DNA of 64,000 nucleotides from Patescibacteria group bacterium. GTDB taxonomy: Bacteria > Patescibacteriota > Microgenomatia > UBA8517. Shown one piece after another: positions 15,779-27,500 of this stretch (position 1 is its first letter; each line of letters starts with the position of its first letter). Made by a program: the position numbers and the translations under genes. Location of the stretch: assembly GCA_035549555.1 (NCBI GenBank), contig DASZQR010000010.1, forward strand, positions 558,001 to 622,000, in the 5' to 3' direction. Under the pieces are notes generated by a model. The model was not told where the DNA came from and ran no database searches. It saw nothing but the letters and a program-made list of their open reading frames with translations.

Positions 15779-16090
15779 TTACATCTTAATCTCAATGGAG
15801 ACACCTGCTGGAAGATCTAAATTAGATAATGAATCAATTGTACGATCAGATGGATCCACAATGTCAATTAATCTTTTATGAACTAACATTTCATAATGAT
15901 CTTGATGATTTTTAATTCCTCTTGAGGTTGATGGCACAATAGAAACTATACTTCTTTTTGTAGGTAAGGGGATTGGTCCAACGATTTTTGCGCCGGTTGC
16001 AATAGCAGTCTCAAGTATTTTACTTGCTGCTTCATCTAGAACGCGAGCATCATATGCTTTTAATTTGACTCTAAGTCTTCCAACTGGCAT
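15779..16090 (-). CDS. rpsJ: 30S ribosomal protein S10
   Basis: S10 is in the 30S head and, with NusB, acts in transcription antitermination. The 103-aa protein has VKLKAYDARVLDEAA, the VGPIPLPTKRSIVSIVPS loop and the HKRLIDIVDPSDRTIDSLSNLDLPAGVSIEIKM ending. It follows tuf by 17 bases, so the str-type end tuf-rpsJ is kept. The rest of the S10 operon is separated from it by the convergent orphan gene and a new promoter. Confidence 0.98.
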   Translation of the reverse strand: MPVGRLRVKLKAYDARVLDEAASKILETAIATGAKIVGPIPLPTKRSIVSIVPSTSRGIKNHQDHYEMLVHKRLIDIVDPSDRTIDSLSNLDLPAGVSIEIKM

Positions 16091-16107
16091 AAATCGTTTT
16101 AAAGTGC

Positions 16108-17304
16108 TTAGGCTATAATCTTGGTGATAACACCAGCGCCTACTGTTTTGCTTCCTTCTCGAATTGCAAAGCGTAGTCCCTCTTCCATAGCTACAGGGAC
16201 TATTAATTTAACTTTCATTTTGGCATTATCTCCAGGCACTATCATTTCAACCCCTTCATTAAGTGTGACTTCTCCAGTTACATCAGCTGTTCTAATGTAA
16301 AATTGTGGTTTGTATCCTGTAAAGAATGGTGTATGGCGTCCGCCCTCTTCTTTACTAAGAATATAAACTTCAGCATCAAATTCTGTATGAGGTGTAATTG
16401 AGCCTGGCTTTGCCAAAACTTGTCCGCGTTCTATATCATCTTTTTCAATTCCTCGAAGTAAAAGTCCTGTGTTATCTCCAGCTTGTGCTTCATCAAGTGT
16501 TTTGCGGAACATTTCAATTCCCGTAACAACTGATTTTGCAGTTGCTTTAATTCCAACAATCTCAACTTCTTCATTTACTTTAAGCATTCCACGTTCAACG
16601 CGTCCGGTAACAACTGTTCCTCGCCCCTTTATAGAGAAGACATCTTCAACAGGCATTAAGAAAGGTTTATCTGTTTCTCGAACTGGATCTGGAATATATT
16701 CATCAACTGTATCCATTAATTTCATGATCTGCGCTTCAGCATCTTTATCTCCTTCAAGTGCTTTAAGAGCTGAAACTCTAACTATTGGAGTATCTTTTGG
16801 ATATTGATATTTCTCAAGCAAGCTTCTGATATCATCTTCAACCAATTGTACAAGCTCTTCATCTTGAACCATATCAATTTTGTTAAGTGCTACAACAAGT
16901 GCTGGAACGTTGACTTGTCTTGCAAGGATTACGTGTTCTCTTGTTTGTGGCATTGCTCCATCTGGTGCTGAGACAACCAAGATTGCTCCGTCCATTTGAG
17001 CTGCACCTGTAATCATGTTCTTAATATAATCTGCATGTCCTGGAGCATCGATATGAGCATAATGTCTTTTCTTTGTTTCGTATTCGACGTGCGTAATGTT
17101 AATGGTGACGCCTCTTGCTTTTTCTTCAGGAGAAGAATCGATTTGGTCATAAGCCATAGCTTTTGATGTGTTTCCTGGTTGCTTTGATAAAACTGTAGCA
17201 ATTGCTGAAGTTAAAGTTGTTTTTCCGTGATCAACGTGGCCAATAGTACCAATGTTGACATGTGGTTTGCTGCGATCAAAATGTTGTTTTACATCTCCTG
17301 CCAT
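16108..17304 (-). CDS. tuf: translation elongation factor Tu
   Basis: EF-Tu brings aminoacyl-tRNA to the ribosome. P-loop GHVDHGKT at residues 19-26, switch I with [14 protein letters not shown] (G3), NKID (G4, near residue 135) and SALKALEGD (G5 region) are all present, followed by beta-barrel domains II and III with the [18 protein letters not shown] stretch. 398 aa, normal. A consensus promoter and a leader with two hairpins precede it, while rpsJ follows. Its own promoter is consistent with EF-Tu being needed in excess over EF-G. Confidence 0.99.
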   Translation of the reverse strand: MAGDVKQHFDRSKPHVNIGTIGHVDHGKTTLTSAIATVLSKQPGNTSKAMAYDQIDSSPEEKARGVTINITHVEYETKKRHYAHIDAPGHADYIKNMITGAAQMDGAILVVSAPDGAMPQTREHVILARQVNVPALVVALNKIDMVQDEELVQLVEDDIRSLLEKYQYPKDTPIVRVSALKALEGDKDAEAQIMKLMDTVDEYIPDPVRETDKPFLMPVEDVFSIKGRGTVVTGRVERGMLKVNEEVEIVGIKATAKSVVTGIEMFRKTLDEAQAGDNTGLLLRGIEKDDIERGQVLAKPGSITPHTEFDAEVYILSKEEGGRHTPFFTGYKPQFYIRTADVTGEVTLNEGVEMIVPGDNAKMKVKLIVPVAMEEGLRFAIREGSKTVGAGVITKIIA

Positions 17305-17378
17305 ATTTATTTATTCTTGTATATTACCCTAATTCTAGGGAAAAGTAAATCCCGACATTTGCCGAGATAACTGTAGGT

Positions 17379-17407
17379 ATTATATGAGGCTAGTTTAAGC
17401 CTGTCAA
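17379..17407 (-). promoter_or_regulatory. consensus promoter of tuf-rpsJ
   Basis: TTGACA and TATAAT with a 17-base spacer on the minus strand, the best sigma-70-type promoter in the window. The roughly 70-base leader can form CTCGGC / GTCGGG and CCCTA / TAGGG hairpins before the tuf ATG. Confidence 0.85.
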
Positions 17408-17418
17408 CAGGCAATTAA

Positions 17419-17919
17419 TCAACTTAATTTTCTTGGTGAAACCCAGTTATTAACAAACCCTCTGCCTTTTGTAGTCAAACGATATTCTTTAGCAGAAGGA
17501 ATACCGGAAAGTATAACTCCACTATCCTTACCTGAAGGAACTAATAATCCATCTCTCAATAAATACATTAATAATATATCCAATCCTCCAACAACCCAAA
17601 CAAATTCATCATTTGGACTTTCAGCAAAAAGTGTAAGTATTCTTTTCTCTAGGTCGCCATATCTATTATTAATTACCGAAAGATTAGCTTTATATCGAAG
17701 CATAGATTTCCTATCAATTTCATGTTTTTTATCATATCTATCATGACAATTTGGACAAAGAGCAATCAAATTTTCAAATCTATGCTCTTTCACTTTAAAC
17801 CATGGATCTATATGAGCTATTTCTACGGGAGTTCTCTGACAAGTAGGAATCGCACATCTGTGACCAGCTTCAACTAGAACTTCACGTTCTAATTCCTTAG
17901 GAATTGAAGATCTTTTCAT
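17419..17919 (-). CDS. HNH endonuclease-domain protein with winged-helix-like tail
   Basis: The N-terminal half is an HNH domain: C-A-I-P-T-C, then AHIDPWFKVKEHRFENLIALC with the catalytic His and Asn, and CPNCHDRYD as the second zinc pair and last His. Residues from about 90 to 166 look like a winged helix (LLRDGLLVPSG, YRLTTKGRGFVNNW). Family members include restriction, homing and phage nucleases, so DNA cleavage is likely but the target is unknown. It ends the rpoBC-to-fusA gene run, just before the tuf promoter. Its position inside a translation-gene cluster is unusual and may reflect insertion. Confidence 0.75.
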   Translation of the reverse strand: MKRSSIPKELEREVLVEAGHRCAIPTCQRTPVEIAHIDPWFKVKEHRFENLIALCPNCHDRYDKKHEIDRKSMLRYKANLSVINNRYGDLEKRILTLFAESPNDEFVWVVGGLDILLMYLLRDGLLVPSGKDSGVILSGIPSAKEYRLTTKGRGFVNNWVSPRKLS

Positions 17920-17945
17920 TTATTTTATGCTTTAGCTTTTCCACG

Positions 17946-18218
17946 TTAGAAATCTTCTTCAGAAAGACCTATAAATGAAGTTTTAACTGGTACGGCTGCC
18001 GTACCTCCGCCAAGATAAAAACCACTACCACCCTGATTCGCAAACCTCACCTTAATCATGGGATTACCTGGTTGTTTTTTTGAATCTTTACGATCCACAA
18101 CCAAGACAACATAATTCATTGTCAATTGATCAACACTTCTTGGAACAATAGTAACTTCTTCGCCAATTTTGCGACTATCCAATCTAAATCCGACTCCTCT
18201 TCTAGAAATATTTTCCAT
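17946..18218 (-). CDS. orphan 90-aa protein after fusA
   Basis: I do not recognise it. The sequence is mainly predicted beta strand (GEEVTIVPRSVDQ, NYVVLVVDRKD, MIKVRFAN) with a glycine-rich loop (QGGSGFYLGGGTAAVP) near the C-terminus; there is no signal peptide, membrane segment or cysteine. It lies 2 bases after fusA and before the HNH gene on the same strand, so it is probably cotranscribed with the translation genes. Confidence 0.7.
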   Translation of the reverse strand: MENISRRGVGFRLDSRKIGEEVTIVPRSVDQLTMNYVVLVVDRKDSKKQPGNPMIKVRFANQGGSGFYLGGGTAAVPVKTSFIGLSEEDF

Positions 18219-18220
18219 AT

Positions 18221-20401
18221 TTAGTTTATAGCTTTTCCGCTCTTCGCAACTATCTGTGCAGTAATATTTGCAGGAACTTCCTCGTAGTGAGAAGGCTCGA
18301 TATAAGCTGAAGCTCTTCCTTGAGAAATTGATCTCAACTGTGTCGCATATCCGCTAAGTTCCATCAAAGGAGCTGTTCCATTAATTACAGTCATCATTCC
18401 TTTTTCTTCAGTTCCGCTAATTTGTCCACGTTTACTTGAAAGGCTTCCAATAATATCTCCCATAAACTCAGCTGGAGTTGAAACTTCAACTTTTACAATT
18501 GGTTCAAGAAGAATCATATCAGCCTTACGGCACGCAGCTTCAACTGCCATGCTTCCAGCAATCTTAAAAGCCATTTCTGAAGAGTCAACATCATGATAAC
18601 TTCCGTCATAAACTGTAACTTTTATATCTACTAGTGGAAATCCTGCCAAAATTCCGTTTTCAAGCTTCTCTTTAACTCCTTTTTCAATTGGAGCAATAAA
18701 CTCAGCTGGAATTGCTCCTCCTTTAATTGCATTAACAAACTCAAATCCTTCTCCTCTTCCCTTTGGCTCAACGCGAAGCAAACAGTGTCCATATTGTCCG
18801 CGGCCTCCAGTTTGCCTGACATATTTCCCTTCTCCTTCTCCTTCTTTCTTAATAGTTTCTTTGAAAGCTACTTGTGGAGCTCCGGTTGTCGCAACAACAT
18901 TAAATTCACGTTTCATACGGTCAACCAAGACTTCAAGCTGAAGTTCTCCCATTCCTGAAATAATTGTTTGCCCAGTTTCAGGATTGCTTTTTATATGGAA
19001 AGTTGGATCTTCGTCAGAAAGTTTTGAAAGTGCAATTCCCATTTTCTCTTGATCTGATTTTGTAGCAGGTTCAATTGCCAAAGACACCACTGGCTCAGGA
19101 AAAGTAATTGATTCCAAATGAAGTGGATGTGCTGGGTTTGTTATTGAGTCTCCTGTGGTTGTATCTTTAATTCCAACAACAGCAACAATTTCTCCAGCAT
19201 AAGCTTCGTTAATAAGTTCTCTCTGGTCTGCATGCATTAAAACCAATTTTCCAATTCTCTCTCCTCGAGATTTTGTAACATTATAAACTTCATCTCCAGG
19301 TTTCAAGGTTCCTGAATAAATACGGACATAAACAAGTCGTCCAACATGTGGATCTGTAATAACTTTAAATGCAAGCCCTGAAAAAGGTTCACTGTTTTCT
19401 GGCTTTCTTTCTTCTTCCAAACCAGTTTTTGGATTAATTCCTTTGACAGGAGGGACATCGTTTGGAGAAGGTAAGTATTCAACAACTGCATCAAGTAAAA
19501 GTTGGACAGTTGCCATACGATTGTCTCCGCCCAAAATTGGGAAGAATTTTCCTTGTACTGTTCCTTTTCGAATAGCTCGTTTTATTTCAACTTCTGTAAG
19601 TTCTTGTCCTTCCAAGTATTTAGAAAGTACTTCATCATCAAACTCCGCAACAGCTTCAATAAGTTTTGTTCTAAATTCTTTTGCTTTGTCCATTAAATCT
19701 CCTGGGATTTCTTCTTCGGTAAGATCTTTATCTTCAATTCCTTTGTATGTGTAAGCTTTCATTTTAATAAGATCAACTGCTCCACGAAGCTCGTGTTCAT
19801 TGCCTATTGGAATATTAATTGGGCTTGCGTTTGCTCCAAGTCTTTCATGAATGGATTTTATGCTTCCTTCAAAGTCAGCTCCAATTAAATTTAATTTATT
19901 AAGAATACAAACACGCGGCACGTTATATTTATTAGCTTGCCTCCAAACAGTTTCTGATTGTGATTCAACTCCAGTTCGTCCATCAAAAACCATTACAGCT
20001 CCATCAAGTACACGAAGCGATCGCTCTACTTCAGCCGTAAAATCAATATGTCCTGGAGTATCGATAATATTAATTCTGTATTTACCGCCCTCTACTGCAC
20101 TCTTGAAATCTTTAATTCGCTCGCTTGGATCCCAAAAAGTTGTGATAGCAGCAGAAACTATTGTAATTCCTCGTTCTCTCTCTTGAGGCATCCAGTCAGT
20201 TGCTGTTGTTCCGTCAGTTACATCTCCTTTTTTGTAAACTCTGCCTGTTTCAAAAAGAATTGTTTCAGTAGTTGTAGTTTTTCCAGCGTCAATATGGGCA
20301 ATAATCCCGATATTTCGGATTTTTTCCATTGGAAGATTACGATCAGTAGTCGTACTCATCACCATCGCTGCCTTTTTCTTTGTTGCTTGTACCTGTGCCA
20401 T
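18221..20401 (-). CDS. fusA: translation elongation factor G
   Basis: EF-G drives ribosomal translocation and, with RRF, ribosome recycling. P-loop AHIDAGKTT lies near residue 36, RGITI in switch I, DTPGHIDF for G3 and LNKLN for G4 (usual NKMD/NKID changed to NKLN). Domains II-V follow, including the domain IV GRGQYGHC-type loop and the C-terminal SLSSKRGQISG. The 726-aa length is slightly long because of about 24 extra N-terminal residues (MAQVQATKKKAAMVM). AGAAGGAAG precedes the ATG. Downstream of rpsL-rpsG as in the str operon, with one orphan gene between. Confidence 0.97.
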   Translation of the reverse strand: MAQVQATKKKAAMVMSTTTDRNLPMEKIRNIGIIAHIDAGKTTTTETILFETGRVYKKGDVTDGTTATDWMPQERERGITIVSAAITTFWDPSERIKDFKSAVEGGKYRINIIDTPGHIDFTAEVERSLRVLDGAVMVFDGRTGVESQSETVWRQANKYNVPRVCILNKLNLIGADFEGSIKSIHERLGANASPINIPIGNEHELRGAVDLIKMKAYTYKGIEDKDLTEEEIPGDLMDKAKEFRTKLIEAVAEFDDEVLSKYLEGQELTEVEIKRAIRKGTVQGKFFPILGGDNRMATVQLLLDAVVEYLPSPNDVPPVKGINPKTGLEEERKPENSEPFSGLAFKVITDPHVGRLVYVRIYSGTLKPGDEVYNVTKSRGERIGKLVLMHADQRELINEAYAGEIVAVVGIKDTTTGDSITNPAHPLHLESITFPEPVVSLAIEPATKSDQEKMGIALSKLSDEDPTFHIKSNPETGQTIISGMGELQLEVLVDRMKREFNVVATTGAPQVAFKETIKKEGEGEGKYVRQTGGRGQYGHCLLRVEPKGRGEGFEFVNAIKGGAIPAEFIAPIEKGVKEKLENGILAGFPLVDIKVTVYDGSYHDVDSSEMAFKIAGSMAVEAACRKADMILLEPIVKVEVSTPAEFMGDIIGSLSSKRGQISGTEEKGMMTVINGTAPLMELSGYATQLRSISQGRASAYIEPSHYEEVPANITAQIVAKSGKAIN

Positions 20402-20402
20402 A

Positions 20403-20672
20403 TCAAATTCTTCCTTCTTTCACTTCTGTACCGTACACTTTATCTTGTCTAATACTTACATTAACAACTAAATATCTATTAGTAGAACTACCTCTATTTC
20501 CAAATATAACACCATAAACTTCATTCAAAATTAAAGGTTTAACCACCACATCGGAATCTGGATAATCATCTTGTAAACTATCTAATACTCTAGATACATT
20601 CGGTTCATTCATTTTAGCAACCCAACCTGCTGCTTCTTCTTCGTCAGGATTTAGTCTTAAATTCTCAGCCAT
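20403..20672 (-). CDS. orphan 89-aa protein between rpsG and fusA
   Basis: I do not recognise it. The start MAENLRLNPDEEEAAGWVAKM suggests a helical N-terminus; the remainder is strand-rich (VVVKPLILNEVYGVIFGN, NRYLVVNVSIR). No cysteines, membrane segment or known motif. I chose the ATG overlapping the rpsG stop over a further upstream alternative that runs deep into rpsG. It ends 1 base before the fusA ATG, so it is part of the operon; the position between S7 and EF-G is not a standard one. Confidence 0.65.
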   Translation of the reverse strand: MAENLRLNPDEEEAAGWVAKMNEPNVSRVLDSLQDDYPDSDVVVKPLILNEVYGVIFGNRGSSTNRYLVVNVSIRQDKVYGTEVKEGRI

Positions 20673-20676
20673 ATAC

Positions 20677-21153
20677 TTACCACTTGAAGTGAGCAAATGC
20701 TCTATTTGCTTCTGCCATATTTTCAACGTCTTTCTTTTTCTTCATTGCCATTCCTTCACCTTTATATGCATCCATTAATTCTGAAGCCATCTTTTCTCCA
20801 AAACTATGAAATTCAGTGTTTGATTTTGTACGAGCTACAGTCACAAGCCATCTTATTGCAAGAGTTTCTCGTCTTGTTCCTCGTACACTCATTGGGACTT
20901 GATAAGCAGCTCCTCCAATTCTTCTTGGTCGCACTTCCATGTTTGGAGAAATATTTTCCATAGCAGCGTGGAAAATTTTCATTGGATCCTCTTTTGTTTG
21001 TTCTTTAATAATTTCAAAAGCTTTATAAATTTGAGTTTGGGCAACACTTTTCTTTCCATCGCGCATTGAACGATTAATAAGTTTACTTACTAAAACGTCA
21101 TTATAAATTGGATCAGGGTTAAGCTGTCGCACTCGCGCTTGCTGTCTTCGCAT
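20677..21153 (-). CDS. rpsG: 30S ribosomal protein S7
   Basis: S7 nucleates assembly of the 30S head. The 158-aa chain begins [19 protein letters not shown], then [14 protein letters not shown], the [22 protein letters not shown] block, and AIRWLV with the C-terminal helices. I chose the ATG preceded by AAGGAGGAT; a longer frame would lie inside rpsL. The start lies 35 bases before the rpsL end. Confidence 0.97.
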   Translation of the reverse strand: MRRQQARVRQLNPDPIYNDVLVSKLINRSMRDGKKSVAQTQIYKAFEIIKEQTKEDPMKIFHAAMENISPNMEVRPRRIGGAAYQVPMSVRGTRRETLAIRWLVTVARTKSNTEFHSFGEKMASELMDAYKGEGMAMKKKKDVENMAEANRAFAHFKW

Positions 21154-21571
21154 TGGCGGATCCTCCTTCCCTCTTTGTACCATATCGGCTTCTTGCAGTC
21201 TTTCGTCCAACAACTCCTGTTGTATCGTTTTTGCCTCGTACTATATGATATTTAACTCCTGGTAAATCTTTGACACGGCCTCCGCGAACTAAAACAATTG
21301 CATGTTCTGCAAGCTCATGTCCTTCACCCATAATATAAGCTGTAACTTCTTGTTTATTTGAAAGTCGAACTCTTGCCACTTTTCTAAGAGCTGAATTTGG
21401 TTTCTTTGGAGTCATTGTACGCACAGATAGCACCACTCCTCTTTTGAAAGGAGAAGACTCTCTTTTAAATTTTCTGTCCTTTGCATTAAACCACCATTTT
21501 AAAGACGTTGCCTTTTGCTTTGTTGGTTTTTTGCTTCTTGGTTTTCTAATTAATTGTGCAATCGTTGGCAT
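21119..21571 (-). CDS. rpsL: 30S ribosomal protein S12 with internal insertion
   Basis: S12 lies at the decoding centre and controls fidelity. [15 protein letters not shown] opens it; the [20 protein letters not shown] block (streptomycin-site lysine included) and [23 protein letters not shown] are intact. At 150 aa it is longer than the usual 124-137. About 13 extra residues ([13 protein letters not shown]) precede SPFKRGVVL, and there is an Ala/Ser/Thr-rich C-terminal extension of about 16 residues. It follows rpoBC by 8 bases. Confidence 0.96.
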   Translation of the reverse strand: MPTIAQLIRKPRSKKPTKQKATSLKWWFNAKDRKFKRESSPFKRGVVLSVRTMTPKKPNSALRKVARVRLSNKQEVTAYIMGEGHELAEHAIVLVRGGRVKDLPGVKYHIVRGKNDTTGVVGRKTARSRYGTKREGGSANAKTASASATA

Positions 21572-21579
21572 AGGCTAAA

Positions 21580-24500
21580 TTATACAGCAGCAGGCTCAGC
21601 TTGTCCATGAAGAGCCGCTCTCTTTGGATCAATTGGAATTAGGCGGCCAATAATAACATTCTCTTTAAGTCCAAGTAAGCGATCTTTGCTTCCTTCTAGT
21701 GCTGACTCGGCCAAAACATCAGTTGTCTGTTCGAAAGATGCGCTAGATAGCCAGCTGTTTGTGTACAAAGCTCTCTTTGTGACTCCAAGTATAATTTGTC
21801 TTGCAGTTGCTGCTTCTCCGCCTGATGCGATAACTTTTTCAACTTCTTCTTCAAATGTTGATTTATCAGTAAGCTCTTCTGGCAAGAATCTGCTGTCTCC
21901 GCTTGTCAAAATGCGGACTGTATCACACATCTTGCGGACAATGATTTCAAAATGGCGATCATTAATTGAAATTCCCTGTGATTCATAAACTGCCTGTAAT
22001 TCATTTACCAAATATTCTTGTGCTGCTCCAAGTCCTCGTACTTGTAATATTTCTTTAATATCAAGGTATCCGCTAGCTAGTTGTGTTCCTGCATCGATAA
22101 GTTGTCCATCCTCAACACTAATCTTGTTTGTCTTTGCGATAATATATTCTCGCTCTTCTTTTGGTTTGGTATTAACACTTGTGACTTTAACAACATTCCC
22201 GTCTTCGCTCTCTTTGATAGATACTTTTCCAGCTATTTCAGAAATTGGCGATACTGTTTTTGGAATACGAGATTCAAATAACTCTTCAACTCTTGGAAGT
22301 CCTTGTGTAACGTCAGCTCCAACAACTCCTCCGCTATGTTTGGTTCTAAGTGTAAGCTGAGTTCCAGGTTCTCCAATTGATTGTGCCGCAATAACTCCAA
22401 TTGGCATTCCAAGTTCTACAACCTGTTTATTTGAAAGGTCCCATCCATAACACTTCTGGCAAACTCCAAATCTTGTCTTACATGTAAGAGGGGAACGAAC
22501 TACAAATTCTGTAACATTTGCATCATCTGCCAGTTCTTTTGCTCGCTTTTCATCAATAAGTTCTCCGTTTGTATCAAATCTTCCAAAAATTCTCTTGTAG
22601 AAACTTCCTCCTCGTACTGATTTTTTAATAAGAATTCCGTCTTTTGTTCCGCAGTCTTCTTCACGAATTAATACATCATGAGTTACATCAACTAATCGAC
22701 GTGTAAGATATCCTGCATCAGCTGTTTTCAAAGCTGTATCAGTAAGTCCTTTACGAGATCCGCGTCCTGATGCAACATATTCAAAAACTGAAAGCCCTTC
22801 TCTAAAGTTGCTTTTGACAGGAAGTTCAACGATTTTTCCAAGCGGATCAACGACCAAACCTCTCATTCCACCAAGCTGCTTAATCTGGTCACGGGAAGTG
22901 CGTCCCACTTTAGCATCAATAACTGTGCGAATTGGTGAATCAGCAGGTATTACATTCCAGGTTTTGTCAGCAATTTCTTCAGTTGTTTCAATCCAGATTT
23001 GTTGAATGCTTCTTTTCTTTTCTTCGTTTGTAATAAGACCTTGATGGAAACTTTTTTCAATTTCGTCGACTTTTTTATCTGCTTCCTTAATAATTTTTGC
23101 TTTTCCTTCAAATATTGCAGCATCCGACACCGCAAATGAAAGTCCTGAAATTGTTCCTCCAACAAATCCAAGGTTCTTAATATCATCAATAAGTTTTACA
23201 AGTCTCTCTTGAGATACTTTTGTATAAGCTTCAGTGACTAAATCTTTAATAATTCCAGAAGAAACGTTTTCGTTTACAAATCTAAATCCTTCTGGAAGTA
23301 TTTCATTAAATAAAATGCGTCCAACAGTTGTTTCATTTACTTCATTATCAACTTTGACCTTGATTTGTTGTCTTAAAGCTACTTTTCCAATTTGATAAGC
23401 AAATATTGCTTCAGCTTTGTCAGCAAAAATTGTTTCAGAAGCTTTCATTCTTGTATCTAAACTTGTGAAATAATAAACTCCAAGCGCCATTTCCTTTGAA
23501 GCGGGCGTTGCAACAGGCGATCCGTCAGATGTCTTAAGTAAATTCTTATCAGACATCATAAGAGTCTTAGCTTCTTCGATTGCTTTCTTAGAAAGTGGGA
23601 CATGTACTGCCATTTGATCTCCGTCAAAGTCAGCTCCAAACCCAGAACATACTGCTGGATGAAGTCTGATAGCGCTTCCTTCAATTAAAACTGGGTAAAA
23701 TGCCAAAATTCCAAGTTTATGAAGTGTTGGTGCACGATTAAGTAACACTGGATGATCTTTTGTAATTTCTTCCAAAATATCAAACACTTCTGGTGGTCGG
23801 CGTTCAAGTAAATTCTTTGCAGATTTCACATTAGGTGCAATTTCTCGCTTAATAACTTCTCGAAGTACAAATGGCTTAAACATTTCCAGCGCCATTTCCT
23901 TTGGAAGTCCACATTGATTCAAATTAAGTTCAGGCCCAACAATAATAACTGAACGTCCGGAGTAATCCACACGCTTACCCAAAAGATTTGCTCTAAATCT
24001 TCCTTGCTTTCCTTTAAGCATGTCAGAAAGTGATCGAAGTGCAAGTCTTCCTCGTCCACGTCGCATAGCTTTTCGCTGAGATGCATCAATTAAAGAGTCA
24101 ACAGCTTCCTGCAACATTCTTTTTTCATTCCTTAAAATAATATCTGGTGCACCAAGGCCAATAAGATGCTTAAGTCTGTTATTTCTATTTATTACGCGTC
24201 TATATAAATCATTCAAGTCAGAAGTTGCAAATCTTCCTCCAGCAAGTTGGACCATTGGTCGTAAATCTGGTGGAAGTATTGGGATTACTTTCAAAATAAC
24301 GCTTGTTGGGCTTACTTTTGCCTCACGAAGTCCGTCAATAAGCTTAAGTCTTTTTGCAACTTTCAAATATCTTGCACCTTTTCCTTGCAATCCTTCAAGT
24401 TCTGCTCGCAAACTCTTTGAAAGTTCATCCAAATTAAGTTTGCTTAAGGCTATAAGAAGAGCTTCTGCTCCCATTTTTACTTCAAGAAAATCAGATACAT

Positions 24501-27500
24501 CATAAGTTGAAAGCTGATCGTATTCATCCTCAGATAAAAATCCAAAAGGACTAATTTTCTTAACCAAATCAGTCATGCGATCAAAAAGTTCGGTTGTTTT
24601 CTCAATAGTTGCTTTTTCTTCTTCAACCAAAGTAGTTTCTTTCTTACGTACATCAAGATCAACTTCGCTGATTGCAAGAGCTGCTTGTTCTTTATCTTTG
24701 ATTCTGTTTGCTATCTTTCCTTTACGATCTTCTCCGTCTTGTTTTATAAGTTCTCGGCGTTCTGCAGAAATCTCTCGAGTTTCTTTAATTTTTTCTTCTC
24801 GAGTCTTTATTAAGACATCAATTGCTTCTTTTCTCTTTTTATCATCAACGCTCATAACAATATATCTTGCAAAATAGACAACTTGCTCAATAGCGCGAGG
24901 AGGCAAATCAAGAAGTAAAGATACTTTGCTTGGTGCTCCTTTGAAAAACCATACATGAACTACAGGAGCTGCAAGTGCAATATGTCCCATTCTCTCTCGT
25001 CGAACTCTGCTTTCTGTAACTTCAACTCCACATTTATCGCAAATTACTCCCTTATAACGAATTCTTTTATACTTTCCACAGTAACATTCCCAGTCGCGTG
25101 TTGGACCAAATATTCTCTCATCAAAAAGTCCGTCTTTTTCAGGTTTAAGTGTTCTGTAGTTTATAGTCTCTGGTTTTGTAACTTCTCCTCGGCTCCAGGA
25201 TCTTATTTCACCTTCGCTGGCAAGTTTAATTTGCAAAGATTTAAGATCTTCGAGTTCGCGAAGCTTTAAAAGTGGATCAGTAACTGGTTGTTTCTTTTCT
25301 TGGATTACTACTCCGTCATCAGTTGTGTGCTCTTCAGTAACTGCTGCCATTGTTCCATCAACATCAATTGCAAGTCCAAGTGCATTAAGTTCTCGAACCA
25401 ATACTTTAAAGCTTTCAGGTATTTTAGCTTCAGGAATTTCCTGTCCTTTAACAATTGCTCCAAATGCTGCAGCGCGTCCTACAATATCATCAGATTTTAT
25501 TGTCAACATTTCCTGCAAAGTATGAGCTGCTCTATGTGCTTCAAGTGCCCAGACTTCCATTTCTCCAAGTCTTTGTCCTCCCATTTGTGCTTTTCCTCCA
25601 AGTGGTTGTTGTGTAACAAGAGAATATGGACCAGTGCTACGTGCATGTGTCTTATCTTCAATCATGTGCTTAAGCTTCATGATGTATCCAATTCCAACAA
25701 CTGTATCTTCAGAAAGTGCCTCTCCAGTTCTTCCATCAATAAGTCTTGTTTTTCCAGAAACTGGAAGTCCAGCCTCTTTAAGTTCATCGTGAATCTTGCT
25801 TTCTGGAATCTTATCAAAGACAGGTACGCTTGCTTTCGAATGATTCTTATCAAGTGCCCATCCCAAATGACATTCGAGTAATTGTCCAAGATTCATACGA
25901 GCAAGTACCGAAAGAGGTGATATAACCAAATCAACTGGAGTTCCATCTGGCAAGTAAGGCATATCAGCTTCAGGCATTATTTTTGAAATAACACCTTTGT
26001 TTCCATGTCGCCCTGCAATTTTGTCTCCTACAGTTACTTTACGAAGTTGTGCAACTTTAACAATTACAGAAGATATTACTCCAGGTGCAAGTTCATCTCC
26101 TTTTTCTTTGCTAAGTACTTGTACATCAATAACAATTCCTTCTTCTCCGTGTGGCACTCGAAGTGATGTATCTCGGACTTCTCTTGCTTTCTCTCCAAAG
26201 ATAGCACGAAGAAGTCTTTCTTCTGCAGTAAGTTCCATTTCACCTTTTGGTGCAATTTTTCCGACCAAGATGTCATTTGGATGAACTTCAGCTCCGACAA
26301 CAACAATTCCATCACTTGCCAAATTAGCTAATTGGTCTTCAGAAACGTTTGGAATATCTTTTGTAACAACTTCAGGTCCAAGTTTTGTTTCAACAACGTC
26401 AGCTGTATATTCACGAATGTTAATTGAAGTAAGTAGGTCATCCTTAACTATTCTGTCAGAAATCAAAATTGCATCTTCAAATCCGTATCCGGAAATTGAT
26501 GCATAAGCTACAACTAAATTTTGACCCAGTGCAAGTTCTCCGTCTTCTGTAGCAGGTCCATCAATTATTAAGTCTCCAGGGTTTAATTTCTGTCCGAGAA
26601 CTACTTTAGCTTTCTGGTTATAACAAGTTGATTGTGAAGTTCTCCAGAATTTAGTCAAATAATAAGTAATTGTTTTACCATCTCTAGACAAAACAGCATC
26701 GTCAGGCAATTTTTTATCAGCTTTAGCTGACAAGCTTTGCTTATCAAGTTTAATTTCAATTTTGTCTGCATCAACAAAAGAAACAGTTCCTGGATATTCA
26801 GCTTTTACAACTCTTCCCATTGAAGAGGCAACAGTCGCTTCCATTCCTGTTCCAACAACTGGTGAGCTTGGCGCAACAAGTGGAACAGCCTGACATTGCA
26901 TGTTACTTCCCATAAGAGCACGGTTTCCTTCATCGTGGTCAAGGAAAGGAATTAAAGATGCAGATGCTCCAAATACCTGCCTTGGTGTCAAATCGATATA
27001 TTGAACCAACTTTGAAGATCCTTCTGTAAAGTTTCCTGCATATCGGATAGCAACTCTGTCGTCTGTTATTTTTCCGCTGTCATCAATATTAATTCCGTTG
27101 TGAGTAATGTAATATTTCTCTTCATCGTCAGCAGTTAAATAAACAATTTCATTAGTAATTTTTCTATTATCAACTTTTTTGTAAGGTGTCTCAATAAATC
27201 CAAATTCGTTTACACGTGCATAAAGAGTTAAATAAGTAACAAGTCCAATGTTCATTCCTTCTGGAGACCTGACAGGATCAATTCTTCCATATTGAGAAGG
27301 ATTAACGTCTCGGATTGAAAAGCTCGCACGTTCTCGATTAATTCCTCCAGGTCCTAAAACAGATACTCTTCGTAAATTATCTATTTCTGAAAGTGGATTT
27401 GTATTATCAAGTATTGTTGAAAGCTGATTGCTTCTGAAAAATTCATTCAAAGAAGCGATTAATGGTCTTGCGTTAATTAAAGCTGATGGATTTGGTTTTT

